64,000 bases of DNA from Batkoa obscura. Its lineage: Eukaryota > Entomophthoromycota > Entomophthoromycetes > Entomophthorales > Batkoaceae. Below, one piece after another: positions 1 through 11,514 of this stretch (the first letter of the stretch is position 1; each line of letters starts with the position of its first letter). Below the pieces are notes generated by a model. That model saw only the letters and a program-made list of their open reading frames with translations. It did not search any database and was not told where the DNA came from. The stretch spans positions 62,001 through 126,000 of the forward strand of contig JASVEC010000045.1 in NCBI GenBank assembly GCA_030770535.1. The letters run 5' to 3'. Position numbers and translations under genes: made by a program.

Positions 1-162
1 CATAACTGGGCTCTTGTAGTTTTGTACCATAAGCATGTCTTTATTTTTAATAAAGATAATAGTATTTCATTTTATTAAAAACGTCTAGTTTTATAAGCTA
101 ATTAATATAAAAAGCAATGATTAAATGACAACCACTAAAAAACTTATATGACTTTTATTTAG

Positions 163-912
163 TTATTTAAAATAGGGAAAATCAAGATGAGGATTATTTA
201 TGAAATTACTAAAATCATGATTTTTAGTATCTAAAATTAGATTAAAAGGATCCAAAGAGGCTACCGAAACATTTAGGTTGGTAGTACTTACCAGAGAGGT
301 ATGTTCAACATTGCCACAAAATAAGTCATTATTAAGTAATGGAAATTCTAAATTTAGGGGACAAGTAGTAGGTAATGACATGCTTTGGTAGTAAGTAGGA
401 TATGTGTTTAACTCTGATTGATTTTGGCTATGATCTAGGGTACTAGAAATAACATCTAAATAATAAAGCTTTAATTTATACCTTCTTAAAAATTTTCTAG
501 CCCAAGAAGTATTGATAATTAAGCTTGTTAAATCTAAGTCATCAGCAATTTCCTTTGCTTTATTGATAATGAAATCTAAAGAGAGCGATGGATCAAGCAT
601 AGTGACCTCTTTCAAATCTAATTCCCGTCCTTCTGTACACCATTTGTATAGATGATTGCCCACCTCATCATCAGTCTCCTTTTTAAAGCATTTGCGTGGA
701 TCATTATCTAAAATTGGATAGTTTAAGATTTCTTCTTTTCTTAAAGCTAATTTTGTAATGGTACTTCGCGCTACGTTAAATTTTTCAGCTACCATTTTGT
801 GGCTCATGCCTTTATTTACTAGCTTTACAATTGCTTTTTTGTCATGCATATTTAACACTATTCGCTTTTTTCTTGCTTTTTCTATTGTATTATTAGTCAA
901 ACTGCTATCCAT
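163..912 (-). CDS. CENP-B/pogo-type HTH DNA-binding protein without DDE domain
   Basis: An intact single-exon ORF of 249 residues. Residues about 15-60 form a psq-like helix-turn-helix (KARKKRIVLNM followed by AIVKLVNKGMSHKMVAEKFN). Residues about 85-145 resemble a CENP-B/Tc5-type HTH, with an LYKWC start, a repeated acidic helix and the ending SWARKFLRRYKL. The arrangement matches the N-terminal DNA-binding half of pogo/Tigger transposases and of their host-adopted relatives. The last 100 residues are low-complexity (Ser/Asn/Leu-rich) and hold no DDE catalytic block; nothing downstream to base 1 looks like one. It may therefore be a host DNA-binding protein derived from a pogo transposase, or a transposase remnant with an ORF that happens to be open. 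The domain call is fairly secure; the function is unknown. Confidence 0.65.
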   Translation of the reverse strand: MDSSLTNNTIEKARKKRIVLNMHDKKAIVKLVNKGMSHKMVAEKFNVARSTITKLALRKEEILNYPILDNDPRKCFKKETDDEVGNHLYKWCTEGRELDLKEVTMLDPSLSLDFIINKAKEIADDLDLTSLIINTSWARKFLRRYKLKLYYLDVISSTLDHSQNQSELNTYPTYYQSMSLPTTCPLNLEFPLLNNDLFCGNVEHTSLVSTTNLNVSVASLDPFNLILDTKNHDFSNFINNPHLDFPYFK

Positions 913-2474
913 ATCACTTAGTGTTGAAACTTCATCTGATTATTTAGAAGTACTGACGTTAGTTGAAACCAATTACAATTACAATTATAATATTATTTTC
1001 TACAAAAAGTCTAAATTGTAAGCTTATTTATATCAATTACAATTTTGATTTATAAAAGTTCAATTTAACAAATATTAAGTTGATAGCTGAGTAAAATTTT
1101 ACTTGGCTTATTACTAATGATTGAATTGATTCTAACATCATAGTGTTTTATTAAAATGACGATAGTTGAAATACTATTAAATACCTCTATATAATTTATG
1201 CCTATTGATTAGTGTAGTATTAACTCAAGCTGATTATATAAGTGAAGGGACATTAATCAAAATAATGTTAAAGCTTTGTGAGAACGAGTACAAATAAAAA
1301 GCTAAATTAGTACCTAACAGTAATTCTCATTATAATATAGAAAATGACTAATAGAAAGTGATCAAATTTGGTATTTTGTCATAATTTAAAAATTATTTAT
1401 AAGAAACTATTTAAATTCACTAAAAGTACATCTATTATTGGATAATAATATCAAATAAAAACTATTTATAGTTCAAGATTATTAAGCATTTTTTGCTAAG
1501 GTTTTCCTTTTATATTTTACATTATTATTATATATTGATTATAAATAATTTAAATATATATATCTATTAACTATTAAAATCCTGTTTGGCCAATAGGGTT
1601 CTTTTTAAAATTATTTGTATTTGATATAAAATATAGTATGAAATAAATTCTTAAAGACCAATTTATTATTTTCATATAGTTTTCTTTTAAACATATCTAT
1701 CAGAATTAAAGGTAGCGGAATTCATTCCTATCAAAATTAATGAGAATATAGATGAATAAAATTAAAAGAAAGCAATAAAGGTGTATTTTTTAGTAACACC
1801 AGAAGAGCACATGAGACCGAGAGTCTATTTCAGGCCGCTCTGATAACGCATAGCAATTGTTAGGAGATGCTTACATTTACAATGAACTAGGGCTTCCTAT
1901 TTTAAAAACACAACTTGGAGCAACAGAGGTGAGTCTATTAACTTAAATGAAATGTCTAGAAGGTTCTATAAATAACTCATACCACCAAGGAAGCAAAAAG
2001 AGAATGAAAGAAACCCGAAGGATCGGGAAATAGGGTCGCGATAAAATCAAAGGATAGAAATCAAGGGGAAGGCTTTTGATGAAAATTGAAGCATAAAGAA
2101 GCCATAAATTGTTAGTAAAGGGGGATTCAACGTCCATTTGCGGTTTGTAGTGTTTGACTTTCATGTTTTTATTTAACGATAATTCGTAATAAATCCTTTT
2201 AGAAAATAAGGATTTTAGCTTTCTTGAAATTGATTAGTATGAATTGGACACTTGTTTTGGGACAGAGGTAGTAGAATTTATATAAATATCATATCCCAAC
2301 CTAAGAGTTTACTAAATAATCAATTTTATAAAATATAAGAAAGGTCTCAACAATAATCTTAATCCAAATATATACTTTTAACTAAAACTAATATCGTTAA
2401 ACAAATTTGTTTATTTCTGCATTAAGAGGTATTACAAAATGAATAATATTAGTACAACTAAAAAGAATTTGTTT
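913..2474. other. Gene-poor AT-rich stretch
   Basis: No convincing gene. The part from about 1780 to 2160 is less AT-rich than its surroundings and may be the relic of something older, but neither strand gives a protein I recognise. Confidence 0.4.
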
Positions 2475-3403
2475 TTATTTTTGTTGATTCTTTAAAATCC
2501 AAGCAGAAGCTTCCTTTGTTTTTTGTTCAGCTAATTTAGAATCTTTCAACATTTCTTTAATTGTATTTTTTTCTGGTATATCTAAACCTCTTTTAATATA
2601 ATCAATTTCTTCCAATTTATCTAACCATGAATTAATATTTAGGAAGTTATATAACTCAACGCCGGCCCAAGGTGTACAACGTACCCTAAAGATCAACTTA
2701 ACTTTAAAAAACATAGTGGAATCATCAGTAACTTACCAAGGAAGGAAGAGATATCAGAAACAGTAAGCGTTTCGCCAATTAGATAACTTTTACCTTGCAA
2801 ATGAGTTTCAAGTACCTGAAAAACAAAAAATCAGTACAAAAACTAAACCGATCTTAAAGAACCACTCACCGAAACCAATCTTTTGTTCTCATTTTGGTAA
2901 CGGCTGACTCCATATTAAATTTTTTCTGATGCATAATGTGAAAAGTGAGTAAATTGTCCCATCATTGGTCCAAGTCCATCCATTTGCCACATTAACTATA
3001 AAGTAATATTGGAACCAATCACAAAAATAGCTATAATCAGCTTACCCATTTGATAGCCTCTGATTTCGATTTATTGTCCTCTGGTAATAGTTTGTATTCT
3101 GGGCCATATTTATCAGCAAGATATAATAAGATAGCGCCAGATTCAAATACAGAAAAGTCATTATTGGTATGATCAACAATAGCTGGGATACGTCCATTTG
3201 GGCTAATCTTTAAAGACTAGTCTTCTTTTTGTTCATTATTGGCAAAAGAGATGCTATATGCTTTATATGGGATATTCAACAGTTCTAATGCAATACTTAC
3301 TTTGTGACCGTTTGGAGTACCTAGTATAAATATAAGGCTTATTACTTTTCTGTTAAAATATAGGCCTACCAGCGGTATATAAAGTAATTTTAACTTCTGA
3401 CAT
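2475..3403 (-). pseudogene. Ure2-like glutathione S-transferase, recently inactivated
   Basis: This is a paralogue of the intact GST at 20225-20979. The apparent exons are 3370-3403, 3046-3320, 2870-2995, 2737-2815 and 2475 to about 2710. The N-terminal thioredoxin fold is clear: [26 protein letters not shown] and [14 protein letters not shown]. The C-terminal helical domain is also clear (MWQMDGLGPMMGQ, LIGETLTVSDISSF, WLDKLEEIDYIKRGLDIPE). Two in-frame stops interrupt it. One is a TAG at about 3218-3220, where the intact paralogue has Trp in KEDW. The other is a TAA in exon 3 after SEKI. The exon 4/5 junction is one base short of the paralogue's pattern unless an alternative acceptor is used. 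Splice signals and reading frames are otherwise well kept, so inactivation looks recent. Confidence 0.8.
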
Positions 3404-5147
3404 TTTTATAGTTATAATTTGAGTTTTTATCCGCTATGTTTATTTCTTTTGAGCTTATATATATTTGTATCATATATATTCTCTTATTTTGACTAAGTTA
3501 CTACATGATTATTAATACAAGTCCGTTTGGTAGTTTTTAAGGTAAATTAGACATAATAAAGGCTTCGGGAATCAATAGTTTTAAAGGTTGGATTAACTAT
3601 TATAGTTTTCGCAATAAGGAAAAGGTTATTATTAGTAATCATATGGGAATATTTTTTGGTTTGATTACTTTTTCCATTTTAAGCGTTATTTGAGTGGAAA
3701 GATTATTAATAAAATTCTTAAACACAAAAATACATCCCCATAACTTGAACCTTATGTTATTTAAAACGGAGAATAGGGCAATGAGAGTGTATGGTGCACC
3801 TTGTTGTGGAATTTAATGATATCTGAAATAGATTAACTCTATATCATTAATAATATTATAATACGTACAAAAGATTGATACCCACAATATAATATATCAA
3901 TTTTTTGAAAGTTTGATAAACAAAATGCTATTGGTAAAAGATTATTATAATACAAAATGTGGAAATGACTTTTTTCATTAAGTTTTTATGAAAACTAAGT
4001 TGTTATAAAAATATTTTTATCAGTATTAAGCGCTTTATTCAAACATTATAAAAAAATAATTTTAAATAAATAAATTTTTTAAGAGTTTGTATCACACTAT
4101 ATTTAATACTGCTTTCATATTCTATTTTGTTTTATCCTATTTCAAAGTATTTACTACTATGTTACTATACTTAAAATAAATAAATAAACTTATACTTCAA
4201 CTATAGCATAAGCCCCCTTTTACTCTCATTTTACTCTTTCCTTCACGCGTTCTACTTATTATTTACTTCTCTTACATTTCTACTTACCTCCAAGGATAAA
4301 CCACTTATGAATTTCTCTCCTTCAAGATTTAAAAAAAAGATACATGTTCAAAGTTATAGTTGTAAAGTAAATTTTTATCATTTGAGTTATTTTTATAATA
4401 GTTTGAATATCATAAATTAATAAGTTATAAAGTTAACTTTATACATAATATAATTTTTAAATTTATTTAAAATTAGGATCTATAAGTTGGTCAATTGTTT
4501 TAACATCACCAGTAACAATATCTGGTATTAATATTAATATTAATATATTTAGATATTAAAATTTATATAAAGTAGATAGTTATATAACATACCACAGTTT
4601 ATAGTTTAAAGACCAAATCAGGCTAGCTAAATAAAGTTAGTAATTTTAATTATGCAATTTAGAAACTCTATTTTTGGCAATTTATTTTTAAAAAGATACA
4701 AATGCTTTGATTTGAATATGAATTAGATATTTTAATTTTGCATTTTCTTAATTTAGTTATCAGGATTGCCTCTATTTTTCTATTAAATACAAAGTAGAAA
4801 ATCCCCAACCCATGTTTAAATTAAAGTTATACTCAGTAGATAGAGACAAGTTATACTAAAGTAAATAATATTTTATCACGGAACCAATTCTATTTTTTTA
4901 ATTTGCGATTTTTGGCGATAAAACTTAATCAAGTTATTCGTAATTTCGGGATTTCCCATACTGATTTTTTTATTTTTTACCTTTTTTTTAGCTTAATGCT
5001 AAAAGTAGTAATCCAATAAAACTTTATGCTTTTTTAATTTAATATATTTGGTAAAATTCGAAAATTTATTCTATTATGTTTAACGTTGGGAGTATAAAAG
5101 CAACGAAAGCATATATTTTTAAATATCATTTTTAAATTTTAATTGAA
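3404..5147. other. Gene-poor stretch with one MITE-A copy
   Basis: Apart from the MITE-A copy at 3641-3742, I see only AT-rich sequence without coding signal before the MATE gene. Confidence 0.5.
3641..3742 (+). repeat. MITE-A copy 1
   Basis: The left end is ATATGGGAAT followed by a T-run and TTTGATTACTTTTTCC. The right end has TTCTTAAACACAAAAATACATCCCCATA. It is well preserved. Confidence 0.85.
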
Positions 5148-6730
5148 ATGGAAGGAAATGATAAGTTGATTGAAAGAGATGTCATGAATACAGAAGAAGG
5201 TGCTATGGAAAGTACACATTTGCTTCAGCATGAAGATTTTGAAGCTAATGATATCACAATCCCCTTTAAAACAAAAGCTATAAAAAACGAATTTATATAT
5301 TTACTCACTTCAGCCATACCGATTATGCTATCAATGCTAATCCATTTTAGTATTCCTATTGTAAATATTTATAGTGTTAGTCAGTATGGTCCAATTCAAG
5401 TAAGTGCAGTAGCCCTTAGTTCTGTAATTGCTACTACAACTGGGAACTCGATTAGTTTAGGAATGGCTACTGCTTTAGATACTTTATGCTCTCAAGCGTT
5501 TACTGGAGCAAATAGTAAACATCAAGTTGGTATACATTTACAAAGAGGGATAGTTATTCAAATGATTATGTCAATACCCATCTATCTATTATGGTGGAAC
5601 GCTAAACCTATACTGATGTTCTTAAGACAAGATCCAGAACTTATAGAACTTAGCGCACAATTTCTACGAATATTAATTTTAGGCTCTCCACCTTATATTT
5701 TTTTTGAATGTCTTAAAAAATATTTACAAGCACAGAAAATAATGAGGGCTCAAACTTGGGTTTTGATTATAGCTGTTCCTATTACATTGTTTGTTAATTA
5801 TATGTTGATGTGGAATCCTGCCACAAAAGTTGGGTTTCTCGGAGCACCATTAACAGTAGTGGTAGGAAATTGGTTAATGTTCTCGCTTACTTTAGGGTAT
5901 ATATTTTTCATTGAAGGAAAAGAATGTTGGGGAGGATGGTCAAAAGAATGCTTGACTAACTGGAAGCCCTACTTAAAATTAGGTGCATCTGGTGTATTAA
6001 TGCTATGCTCAGAATGGTGGGCATGGAGTATATTATCTTTGACTATAAGTTATTTAGGTAAAGCTGATTACTCAATACTTTAATTTATATTTTAAATCAA
6101 ATTATTTAGGTCCAAATCCCTTAGCTGCACATTATATTGCTTTAAATATCGATGCAATAGTCTATGCTTTTCCATTGGGTGTAGGCATTGCTACAAGCAA
6201 TCGTATTGGTAACTTACTAGGAGCTAGACAGATAAATCGTGCTAAATTAGCAAGTCTATGTTCTTTCTACTTAGGTATTGCTATATCGTGCTTTAATTCA
6301 ACAATTTTGGGTGTATTTAGAAAGCAGATTAGTTTGATTTTTGCCAAAGAAGAGAAGCTTAATAGCATATTAATTACTTTGATACCGATGATATGCATAT
6401 ATCATGTAAGTATATTAACTTGTTATGATTAGATGATTTCTAATTTTTGTTAAGGTATTTGGTAGTATTGCTTATTGTGGGAGTGGTATTTTAAGGGGTC
6501 AAGGAAAGCAAAAGATAGGAGCAATAATAAATATAGTATCTTGGTATTATTTTGCTATTCCGATTGGGATGTTTATGGCATTCTATCTTGATTATGGATT
6601 ACAAGGTATATGGATGGGTATTTGTATAGCCTTATTTGGAACCGGATCATCCCTTGCATATATTTGTTTAAGGTCAGATTGGAAGTCGTTAATCCTTGAA
6701 GCAAAGGTTAGGGTTGAAGTTCCAGAATAA
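5148..6730 (+). CDS. MATE-family multidrug/toxin efflux transporter
   Basis: Three exons (5148-6057, 6110-6405, 6455-6730) give 493 residues, the usual length for a 12-helix eukaryotic MATE antiporter. These carry organic cations or metabolites out of the cytosol, or into the vacuole, against H+ or Na+. The eukaryotic MATE signature is present (TALDTLCSQAFTGA), followed by KKYLQAQKIMRAQTWV, a WNP-x-GFLGAP loop and SNRIGNLLGARQINRAKLA. An acidic soluble N-terminus of about 45 residues precedes the first helix. The first intron falls after SYLG; the two MATE genes at 32.5-36.6 kb lack it but share the second. It is clearly diverged from that pair, so it is an older paralogue. The substrate cannot be told from sequence. 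Confidence 0.92.
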
Positions 6731-7059
6731 ATTATTATAGATTATTTCCTATGGTTATTAATAATAGGTTGAAAATACATGGGGGATGAGTTTCAAGGAT
6801 ATAACCTATGTAGTTCTTTATTTGTTTTTATTTCTCAATCATTCTTTTAACAAATAAAAATATAAACATCCAAGATTTATTATCCTAAGTATAAAAGTAA
6901 ACCTTACCATTATATTAAGGATAAAATTTATATAGAAATTTACACAAATGATATCTCATGTTAAATATCAAGTATTATGTCATTAAAAACATTATTCTAC
7001 AAGCAATTAACCTAATTTTTAAATAACTAAATTAATTTTTGATTGTATTAGGTTCTTGG

Positions 7060-7163
7060 ATATGGGGGTGTACTTTTGTATTTAAGAATTTTACTACTAT
7101 TTTTCCGCTCAAATAGTGCTTAAAAGATGGAAAAAGTGATGAAGTCAAAAAACATCCCCATAT
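7060..7163 (-). repeat. MITE-A copy 2
   Basis: Both termini are present: ATATGGGGGTGT at the left and ACATCCCCATATG at the right. It runs in minus orientation. Confidence 0.85.
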
Positions 7164-7249
7164 GTTTCTTTTTTTTGAGTAAATCCAAAGCAGCAACAGT
7201 ATATCTTTCCAATTAAGAATTTAACTTTTGAAAAAAATCTATGTTGTAA

Positions 7250-7350
7250 CTAATAACTTTTCTCTTTTCGTTTTCATTTGTTTTCCATTTTTAAGCGTTA
7301 TTGAATAGAAAAGTTATCGGTAGAATTTCTAAAAAAGATATGCCCATATG
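7250..7350 (+). repeat. MITE-A copy 3, degenerate
   Basis: It keeps the core TTTTCCATTTTTAAGCGTTATT and an end TATGCCCATATG. The left terminus has eroded, so the start is approximate. Confidence 0.55.
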
Positions 7351-7898
7351 CAAGGGTTTAGTATTTAATATAACTATTGAACTTAAATTAAAACTCTGAG
7401 TATAAAAATAACGAGAAGGGTAATTAAGCACAATTTATATAGAGATACGGTTTTGGGATAATCTTTGTACATTTTTTGCTTAACATGAATTTTAAAAATT
7501 CAGTGAACTACTAAAGCAAAGGCAATTTTATATGATAGTTGATTTAATATTGGATAGGTTTAAAAGTCAAATTAAAATTCAAAATAGTTTTTTCTAGTTT
7601 TGATTTTGGTTTAAACTTGCAAAGCATAAGGTTAAGCAAAATATCAGAAACAAATAAATGGTGTACTTTTTATTCATTACTTTTTGCTAGATAGCTTAAA
7701 CCTTAAATTGGGCATATTTTTGACCACTTGAATATTATGGGCAGGCAGTGTTTGCCAAATTTTTTGGGCAGAATTAAATTATGATGAGCCTTGCTCGCAT
7801 ATAACTTCAAATCAAAATCAAATTATAATGAGCTATACTCATCTAAGTTAGCTCTGGATAAGCAAAAATCATTCTCTAATAATCAAAAAGATTATGTG

Positions 7899-8050
7899 GT
7901 ATTGTGATAATTGTAAAATGATTTGGTTGTTTTCCAGTAAATGTAATACTGGTAGTAGTTTAAAATAAATTTCAAAGTTGATATATAAACAAGTTAAATA
8001 TAATGTCTATTATAAAAAGTTTGACATCCAGGATTTATGTAAATTGTTTC
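7899..8050 (+). repeat. Dispersed repeat B, copy 1
   Basis: It begins GTATTGTGATAATTGTAAA and ends near TTGACATCCAGGAT...AATTGTTT. A second, diverged copy in the same orientation lies at 16189-16346. No terminal inverted repeats or coding capacity were seen, and the nature of the repeat is unknown. Confidence 0.7.
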
Positions 8051-8548
8051 TATATTTTCTATTGTTGCTTTATTCATATTTTATATTATGTTAAATAACA
8101 TAATTTATAATTTTTTAAACCATTTTGCATAAATTCATTTATATGAAAAAACTTACACTTCATGACAATTAATCTAAAATTCTGATCCAACTAAACTAAA
8201 TATTTTTTGAAAATTCCAATACCCAAAAATCAATATTTATGCTTAATTTGCCTTTTTTGCACTAAAGTAAAATCGGAAAAATATTGAACCTTAGGTTTCA
8301 ATTGAGTTAATTTTTTAAAACATAAAGTATTTTCAATTTTGTATTTGCTTAATACAAAAATATAAGTTTAATATGATAAAATTCAGTAAGAACAAAGTTG
8401 AAAGCACTCAGCTTTATGTTTAGAATTTTTTAGTAGTAATAGATATCACAGGGTAAGCTTTTGATAGATTTAATCATATTAAATGGCTCTAATAATAAAT
8501 CATACGTTTTCACAAAAAATCGCTTTTATATAGACTATTATTTTAATA

Positions 8549-8650
8549 CACGGAAATGTACTTTTCTTAATAATTTTACTAACAATCTTTACACTCAAAT
8601 AGTGCTTAAAAAATGGAAAAAGTGATGAAACTAAAAAACATTCTTGTATA
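8549..8650 (-). repeat. MITE-A copy 4, diverged
   Basis: The internal segment (TAATTTTACTAACAATCTTT, TGCTTAAAAAATGGAAAAAG) is clear. Both termini have changed. Confidence 0.7.
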
Positions 8651-8957
8651 GATTTGGGGAATTGGGCTTTTGAATACATGCTCTATAAAGAAAGAAAAGA
8701 AAAATAAACTTAATGCACTATGATAAAATCATATAAAATAAACTGGAACATTTCCATATAACCATTATTTCATATTGCTTTTATTCATGTAAAAGGAAAA
8801 ATATTGAAAAGAATAAACAGATAATGGTGGAAAAACAAATATAGTGCTTAAAATAGAAAATGGAACATCAGAATAGCAAACTATATTGTCATATAAGAGC
8901 TATAAAAACTCGATATCATAAATTGGCTTTTCTTTTGTTTGAAACTTAATATAAAAA

Positions 8958-10151
8958 ATGGAAGAGACAACTTACCTGGATTACATTCAGAATGATGTCT
9001 ATCTTGCACTATCCACTTTTTCTGCAACAATGGCCTCGCTCGTTGTTTTAATAATGATAATTTTATGTAAGTCGAATTTATCAATGCTCTTCTATAACTA
9101 ACATCAAAAACTAGCCATCTACCAACGAAAGTTAGTAGATAGAATATCTTTACGTTTACAAACCGTGATTTCATGTTATGATATTTGGTTACATACCGCT
9201 CAGATTTGGAAAAGACAGTACGAAAATGGCCCTAGTGCTATGTGTACTTTTATAGGTTGGCAATATGTTTTCGTTCCTTTGTTTTATGCTTTTTTAAACG
9301 TATCAATTGGTGTTAACTTGCAATTGATCTTTCTACATAACGTTAAAATTACTAAAAAAATTGAAGCTCTATATTGGATCATTCCTATATTATTAGGTCT
9401 GATTATTTCGATACCTCCTTTAGGTTGGATATATCACGTTTTTAGTTTATGTTATACTTATTTTTGTAGCATTAGGGAAATTAGGTTATAGTGAGTTTAA
9501 TCGCTGTTATACTACTGGCGAAGATGAAAACTATGGAAAGATGTTTGACTTATATAGTTATTGTATTCCGATGCTTATAATTATGGTTTACCTTATCATT
9601 GCTGTTACTCTAGTTTTAATGAAATTGAAACGTGGCTTTACTGTATTAAAAAATGAACAAAATTCAATGAGTGGGCAAAACACTGAAGTTATTAAGCTTT
9701 TAGGCTATAGGATGTATTCGCTTTTTAATTTTAATCGAGCTTTATTAACAAACTTTCTTTAGTTTATTATATCCCACCGTTATGATCGTTACTCATCTTG
9801 GTTTTGTTACTGCAAATATGTATTATGATTTAAACACAGATCCATTAGATAATTTAGATGTATGGAATATGATATGCCGTGGATTAACTGGTACCTTGAA
9901 TCTCATAGCCTTTTTATGTGATCCTAGTATCCAATTTGCATTGAAAAAAGTATATAATGACTTTGTATCTCATAGAAAACAAGGAAAATCAAGTAATCAT
10001 TTCTATTCGTTTTGATTGATTCCAACTAACAATTTTAATAGCAAACGATGGGTTCGAGTTAGGAGGAATAGGAGACCTCAAAAGTAATAAAAATGAAGAT
10101 GGATTTTTTGATGAAGATCCAACTATGAGAGATTTTGTTAAAAGTTTATAA
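8958..10151 (+). CDS. Fungal seven-transmembrane G-protein-coupled receptor (cAMP-receptor/Git3-like)
   Basis: Five exons (8958-9066, 9136-9423, 9470-9713, 9763-9992, 10042-10151) give 326 residues. Seven hydrophobic segments can be read: helix 1 (LVVLIMIILL), DRISLRLQTVISCYDIW leading into helix 2, FIGWQYVFVPLFYAFLN (3), YWIIPILLGLIISIPPL (4), a helix after MFDLYSY (5), LYPTVMIVTHLGFVTAN (6) and RGLTGTLNLIAFLCDP (7). The short C-tail is charged. The DRxSLRLQ motif and overall plan match fungal receptors related to the cAMP-receptor/Git3 group, which sit in the plasma membrane and signal through heterotrimeric G proteins; the ligand is unknown. Introns 1 and 4 contain CTAAC branch sites. It is the plus-strand half of an inverted pair with the gene at 10285-11514; exon 2 is 288 bases in both and the intron positions correspond. 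Confidence 0.85.
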
Positions 10152-10194
10152 TAAAAGATGCTTAGAAAGTACTTAAAAATGGGCGCATTTGTTA

Positions 10195-10265
10195 TTTCAA
10201 CCTTTAATTTTATTATTTCAACTTTTAGTTTTATTATTTCAACTTTTAATTTTATTACTTCAACT
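10195..10265. repeat. Tandem 21-bp repeat between convergent GPCR genes
   Basis: Three full units and a partial one of a 21-base motif (TTTCAACTTTTAATTTTATTA) fill most of the 133-base gap between the stop codons of the two receptor genes. Confidence 0.9.
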
Positions 10266-10284
10266 GATATATTTAAAACTATCA

Positions 10285-11514
10285 TTATAATGAACGCATT
10301 ACAACACCAATATTTCCTTCGCTTGAACCGGATGAATTTAAAGAGCCAGGTAATATATTTCCATTCGATTGATATTCGGATTCTACCATGCTTCTAGAAA
10401 ATCCTGTAACAATAATTAGTTTTAGTTTATAAGTTTTCATAAAAAACTTACCATATCTATTTGTGTCCTCACTATCAAATAACTTATTATTTATAACCCT
10501 ATCATATACTTTTATGAAGGCGGATTGTATAGTGGGATCACACAAAAAGGCTATGAGATTCAAGGTACCAGTCAATCCACGACATATCATATTCCATACA
10601 TCTAAATTATCTAATGGATCTGTGTTCAAGTCGTAGTATGTATTTGCAGTAACAAAACCAAGATGAGTAACGATCATAACGGTGGGATACAACATACTAA
10701 ATAATTGCTTAATTAAAATATTAAATAATTGAACAATAGTTACACTCTATATGCTAATAATCTTAAACTTTTAACTGCCTTTGAAGATGAATTATCAGTA
10801 TATACACTACCCTGCTTTTTAATTATATTGGCACCTTGACTGAGATGCCTAATAACTAAAATGACAACTATAATCAAGTATCCCATACAAATTAACATTG
10901 GTACTTCATAACTATACAAATCAAACATCTTTCCATAGTTTTCATCTTCGCCAGTAGTATAACAGCCATTAAACTCACTATACCCCAATTTTCCTAATGC
11001 TAAAAAAAATAAGTAAAATAGAATTTGAAAGAACTAATATACCCAACCTAAAGGGGGTATAGAAATGATAAGAGCTAGTACTATTGGAATAACCCAATAT
11101 AGAGTCTCTATCCTTTTAGTAATATAAACCCCATGTAAAAAGATTAATTGTAGATTAGCACCAATCGAAAAGTTTAAAAAGGCATAGAATAATGGAATGA
11201 AAACATATTGCCAACCTATAAAAGTACACATAGCACTAGGACCATCTTGATACTGCCTTTTCCAAATCTGAGCGGTATGTACCCAAATATCATAACATGA
11301 AATCACAGTCTGTAAACGTAAAGATACTCTATCTACTAAACTTTTATCATAAATAGCTATAGCTTGTGTTAATTTGATATCTTAAAAACTTAATAGTTTG
11401 ATTACTAAATAAAATCATTACAAGTACCACTATACATGCCATGGTAGCCGATATTATTGATAATTTAGGATAAACCACATCTTGTATATACTTAACGTAG
11501 GGCACTTCTTCCAT
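10285..11514 (-). CDS. Fungal seven-transmembrane G-protein-coupled receptor, inverted paralogue
   Basis: Five exons (11406-11514, 11048-11335, 10744-10999, 10452-10696, 10285-10403) give 338 residues. It is the close paralogue of the receptor at 8958-10151. Helix 6 to helix 7 is almost identical (PTVMIVTHLGFVTAN, DPLDNLDVWNMICRGL), as is FIGWQYVFIPLFYAFLN in helix 3. Differences concentrate in the extracellular N-terminus, the third intracellular loop (four residues longer here) and the cytosolic C-tail, which is Ser/Gly/Asn-rich and unrelated to the partner's tail. Helices and motifs are otherwise as in the partner, and the start is the matching MEE start. Both copies look functional, so the pair may respond to related ligands or couple differently. 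Confidence 0.85.

Larger units (their letters stand above)
6731..8957. other. Gene-poor stretch with MITE-A copies and a dispersed repeat
   Basis: It holds three MITE-A copies (7060, 7250, 8549) and a dispersed repeat at 7899-8050. No coding signal was found in the remainder. Confidence 0.5.

Noticed and set aside
1943-2164. 73-codon hydrophobic ORF on the minus strand
   Set aside because: No recognisable domain and no promoter or intron context; it lies in an odd-composition patch that may be an old relic.
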